From NCBI GenBank assembly GCA_024405235.1, contig JAKSPA010000106.1, positions 1 through 6,372 of the forward strand: 6,372 bases of DNA, written 5' to 3'. A model generated the notes under the pieces. That model was given only the letters and a program-made list of their open reading frames with translations, ran no database searches and was not told where the DNA came from. Positions 5,303 to 6,372 of this stretch are shown here, one piece after another. Every line of letters starts with the position of its first letter. Position 1 is the first letter of the stretch. The DNA is from Lentisphaeria bacterium (GTDB taxonomy: Bacteria > Verrucomicrobiota > Lentisphaeria > Oligosphaerales > Oligosphaeraceae). Both the position numbers and the translations under genes were made by a program.

Positions 5303-5405
5303 ATGGAGTGGCCCTTTGTGTGCTTATGAAGTTTCACAAGTCACAAGATGCCGCGAGGGAGTTTTTCTTGCAGAAGCCATCCAGAAAGGAGTTATGTGAG
5401 GGAAT

Positions 5406-6179
5406 ATGGAAAAGTGTCCATTCAGCGAACGATTCTTGCAGATAATATGGAATGAGCGATTGCTTTGCGTAAGGCCGGTCTGTGTCGACGGAAGGCCGTT
5501 GCGCGTTGTTTCGACAGGATTGTGGAATCGCGCCAAAGGGCCGGATTTTCGCGGGGCCGCTGTTCTTTTGGATGAACAATTGCATAGAGGCGACGTGGAG
5601 GTGCATCGATATGCGTCTGATTGGTTCGCACATGGACACCAGAACGATCCAGCCTATGACAGCGTGGTGCTTCATGTCGTATGGGAAGACGATATGGCGG
5701 AATCGTCCAAAATTCATGGAATGGCGACTTTTGAATTGAAAAACCACCTCCAGCCGAGTTGGGAACAATTTCTGCAATCGGTTGAAGCGGCATTCTATCC
5801 GCATGCGAGGGAAATCCAGCCAGGGGCCTGCGCGCTAAGATGGGCATTGACGGACGACGAACATCTTCGCAAGATACTGTCCGATGCAGGTGCGGCTCGC
5901 TTCAGTCGTCATGGACGCGAATTGCTTCGAAGAGGTGGCGAAAGCGGCTTGGAGCAGTCGCTCTACGAACGGATATTCGAGGCGCTGGGCTACTCGGCCA
6001 ATCGCGAACAGTTCAGAGCTCTTGCGCAGGCTCTGCCTTTGTCCGCGCTTGCTGAATACGCAAACGACAGAAATGCACTGACCGCGCTGATATTCGGAAC
6101 GGCTGGGCTGCTGCCTGATCCGACGACTACCGAGATTCTGCCATGTTTCAGAGAATGGGTGAAACATGCATGGAACTAA
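5406..6179 (+). CDS. DUF2851 family protein, interrupted by an in-frame stop
   Basis: I assign DUF2851, a family of unknown function, from ERFLQIIWNERLL (8-20), LWNRAKGPDFRGAAV (39-53), HRGDVEVHRYASDWFAHGHQ (60-79), DPAYDSVVLHVVWEDD (81-96), ARFSRHGRELL and EALGYSANREQFRALAQALP (192-211). Family members usually run to roughly 400 residues or more; this one stops at 257 with TAA (6177-6179), while the same frame continues with family-like sequence. The spacing of Asp47, Glu65 and His67 (GPDF, then GDVEVH) loosely recalls a PD-(D/E)XK nuclease core; this is inference only. ATG 5406 is the only in-frame start after a TGA at 5397. AGGAG (5387-5391) lies 14 nt upstream, a long spacing. Upstream are an AT-rich spacer and the infA terminator, so the gene is probably transcribed separately. 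Confidence 0.85.
   Translation: MEKCPFSERFLQIIWNERLLCVRPVCVDGRPLRVVSTGLWNRAKGPDFRGAAVLLDEQLHRGDVEVHRYASDWFAHGHQNDPAYDSVVLHVVWEDDMAESSKIHGMATFELKNHLQPSWEQFLQSVEAAFYPHAREIQPGACALRWALTDDEHLRKILSDAGAARFSRHGRELLRRGGESGLEQSLYERIFEALGYSANREQFRALAQALPLSALAEYANDRNALTALIFGTAGLLPDPTTTEILPCFREWVKHAWN
6142..6168 (+). repeat. 8-bp inverted repeat just before the in-frame stop
   Basis: CATGTTTC (6142-6149) and GAAACATG (6161-6168) are perfect inverted copies with an 11-nt loop, ending 8 nt before the TAA at 6177. It could form an mRNA hairpin. It lies within coding sequence, has no T run and may be chance. Confidence 0.4.
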
Positions 6180-6372
6180 TGGTGGCAGAGGGGCATGACG
6201 ACGCAGAACATAGCACGGAATCTCTATGGCGGGCGGCCGTTACATAGCGTTTGGAGGCGTTTGGCCGCTGGAGCTCTTTGGTTGCATCAGTGCGGCTGCA
6301 GGCCGTTGGAATGGCTTGAAGGGCGTCTGAACGAGGCCTCCGGAGACAGCAGGCGACCGTTGCAGGCACTTC
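6180..6372 (+). pseudogene. In-frame C-terminal continuation of the DUF2851 gene, cut by the window edge
   Basis: Directly after the TAA at 6177-6179 the same frame stays open for 64 codons to the window end. It begins WWQRGMTTQN and goes on with GGRPLHSVWRRLAAGALW (positions about 6228-6281), then RPLEWLEGRL. As I recall the family, its C-terminal half has a W-rich segment followed by a G-x-RP-x(4)-RRLA-like block, so this looks like the missing half. An ATG at 6195 is in frame, with AGAGGGG only 1 nt before it, too close for a normal ribosome-binding site. Either the gene is a nonsense-mutated pseudogene, or the stop is a sequencing error, or the two parts are read through or translated separately. 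Confidence 0.65.

Noticed and set aside
5326..5445. 39-codon plus-strand ORF overlapping the DUF2851 start
   Set aside because: The nearest Shine-Dalgarno-like GGAG is about 17 nt upstream, the ORF overlaps the better-supported gene by 40 nt, and the product is not recognisable.
5334..5804. Minus-strand open frames opposite the DUF2851 gene
   Set aside because: Antisense to a frame with clear family motifs; no good ribosome-binding site.
6177..6179. Stop-codon reassignment (TAA read as an amino acid)
   Set aside because: TAA terminates rpoA, rpsK and rpmJ at their expected lengths in the same window, so a general change of code is not supported.
6247..6264. Direct repeat GCGTTTGG-AG-GCGTTTGG as a small duplication
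   Set aside because: It lies in the conserved SVWRRLA coding stretch, which appears to need no insertion relative to the family as I recall it; probably chance.

Overview
This is a 6.4 kb piece of bacterial chromosome built around a rearranged ribosomal-protein 'spc/alpha' region. Two gene blocks face away from each other across a 323-bp intergenic region. On the minus strand lies rpmJ-rpsM-rpsK-rpoA-rplQ (L36, S13, S11, RNA polymerase alpha, L17), which ends in a strong intrinsic terminator. On the plus strand lies adk-map-infA (adenylate kinase, methionine aminopeptidase, IF-1), tightly packed and also closed by a strong intrinsic terminator. All eight are core information-processing genes with intact diagnostic residues.

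At the left edge, beyond the rplQ terminator, is a partial minus-strand reading frame that runs off the window. Its best Shine-Dalgarno/ATG lies in a different frame from the body of the frame (a +1 shift at CCT TGA). At the right edge, on the plus strand, is a DUF2851-family gene. It is interrupted by an in-frame TAA, but the same frame continues with family-like sequence to the window end. So both edges carry genes whose reading frames look disrupted, while the centre is pristine.

The organism is most likely a member of the PVC group (Verrucomicrobiota/Lentisphaerota/Kiritimatiellota-like). This is inference: rpsD (S4) is missing between rpsK and rpoA, which I recall also for Chlamydiae; a DUF2851 gene is present, a family I know mainly from Bacteroidota and PVC genomes; and the protein sequences are not close to Proteobacteria or Firmicutes. 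No taxonomic search was possible.

Layout: 1-234 unidentified partial CDS (-); 299-335 terminator (-); 352-783 rplQ (-); 789-1820 rpoA (-); 1928-2428 rpsK (-); 2551-2982 rpsM (-); 3038-3151 rpmJ (-); 3152-3474 divergent promoter/leader region; 3475-4131 adk (+); 4136-4921 map (+); 4897-5121 infA (+); 5147-5192 terminator (+); 5193-5405 AT-rich spacer with promoter-like sites; 5406-6372 interrupted DUF2851 gene (+).

The most notable points are the in-frame stop in the DUF2851 gene, the possible +1 frame break at the left edge, the reversed orientation of adk-map-infA relative to rpmJ-rplQ with rpsD and secY absent, the Ala-rich extensions on three neighbouring ribosomal proteins, and hairpins placed next to the start signals of rpsK and rpsM and in the rpmJ leader. 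I found no clear evidence for a wholly new system. No tRNA, rRNA, CRISPR array or insertion sequence was seen.
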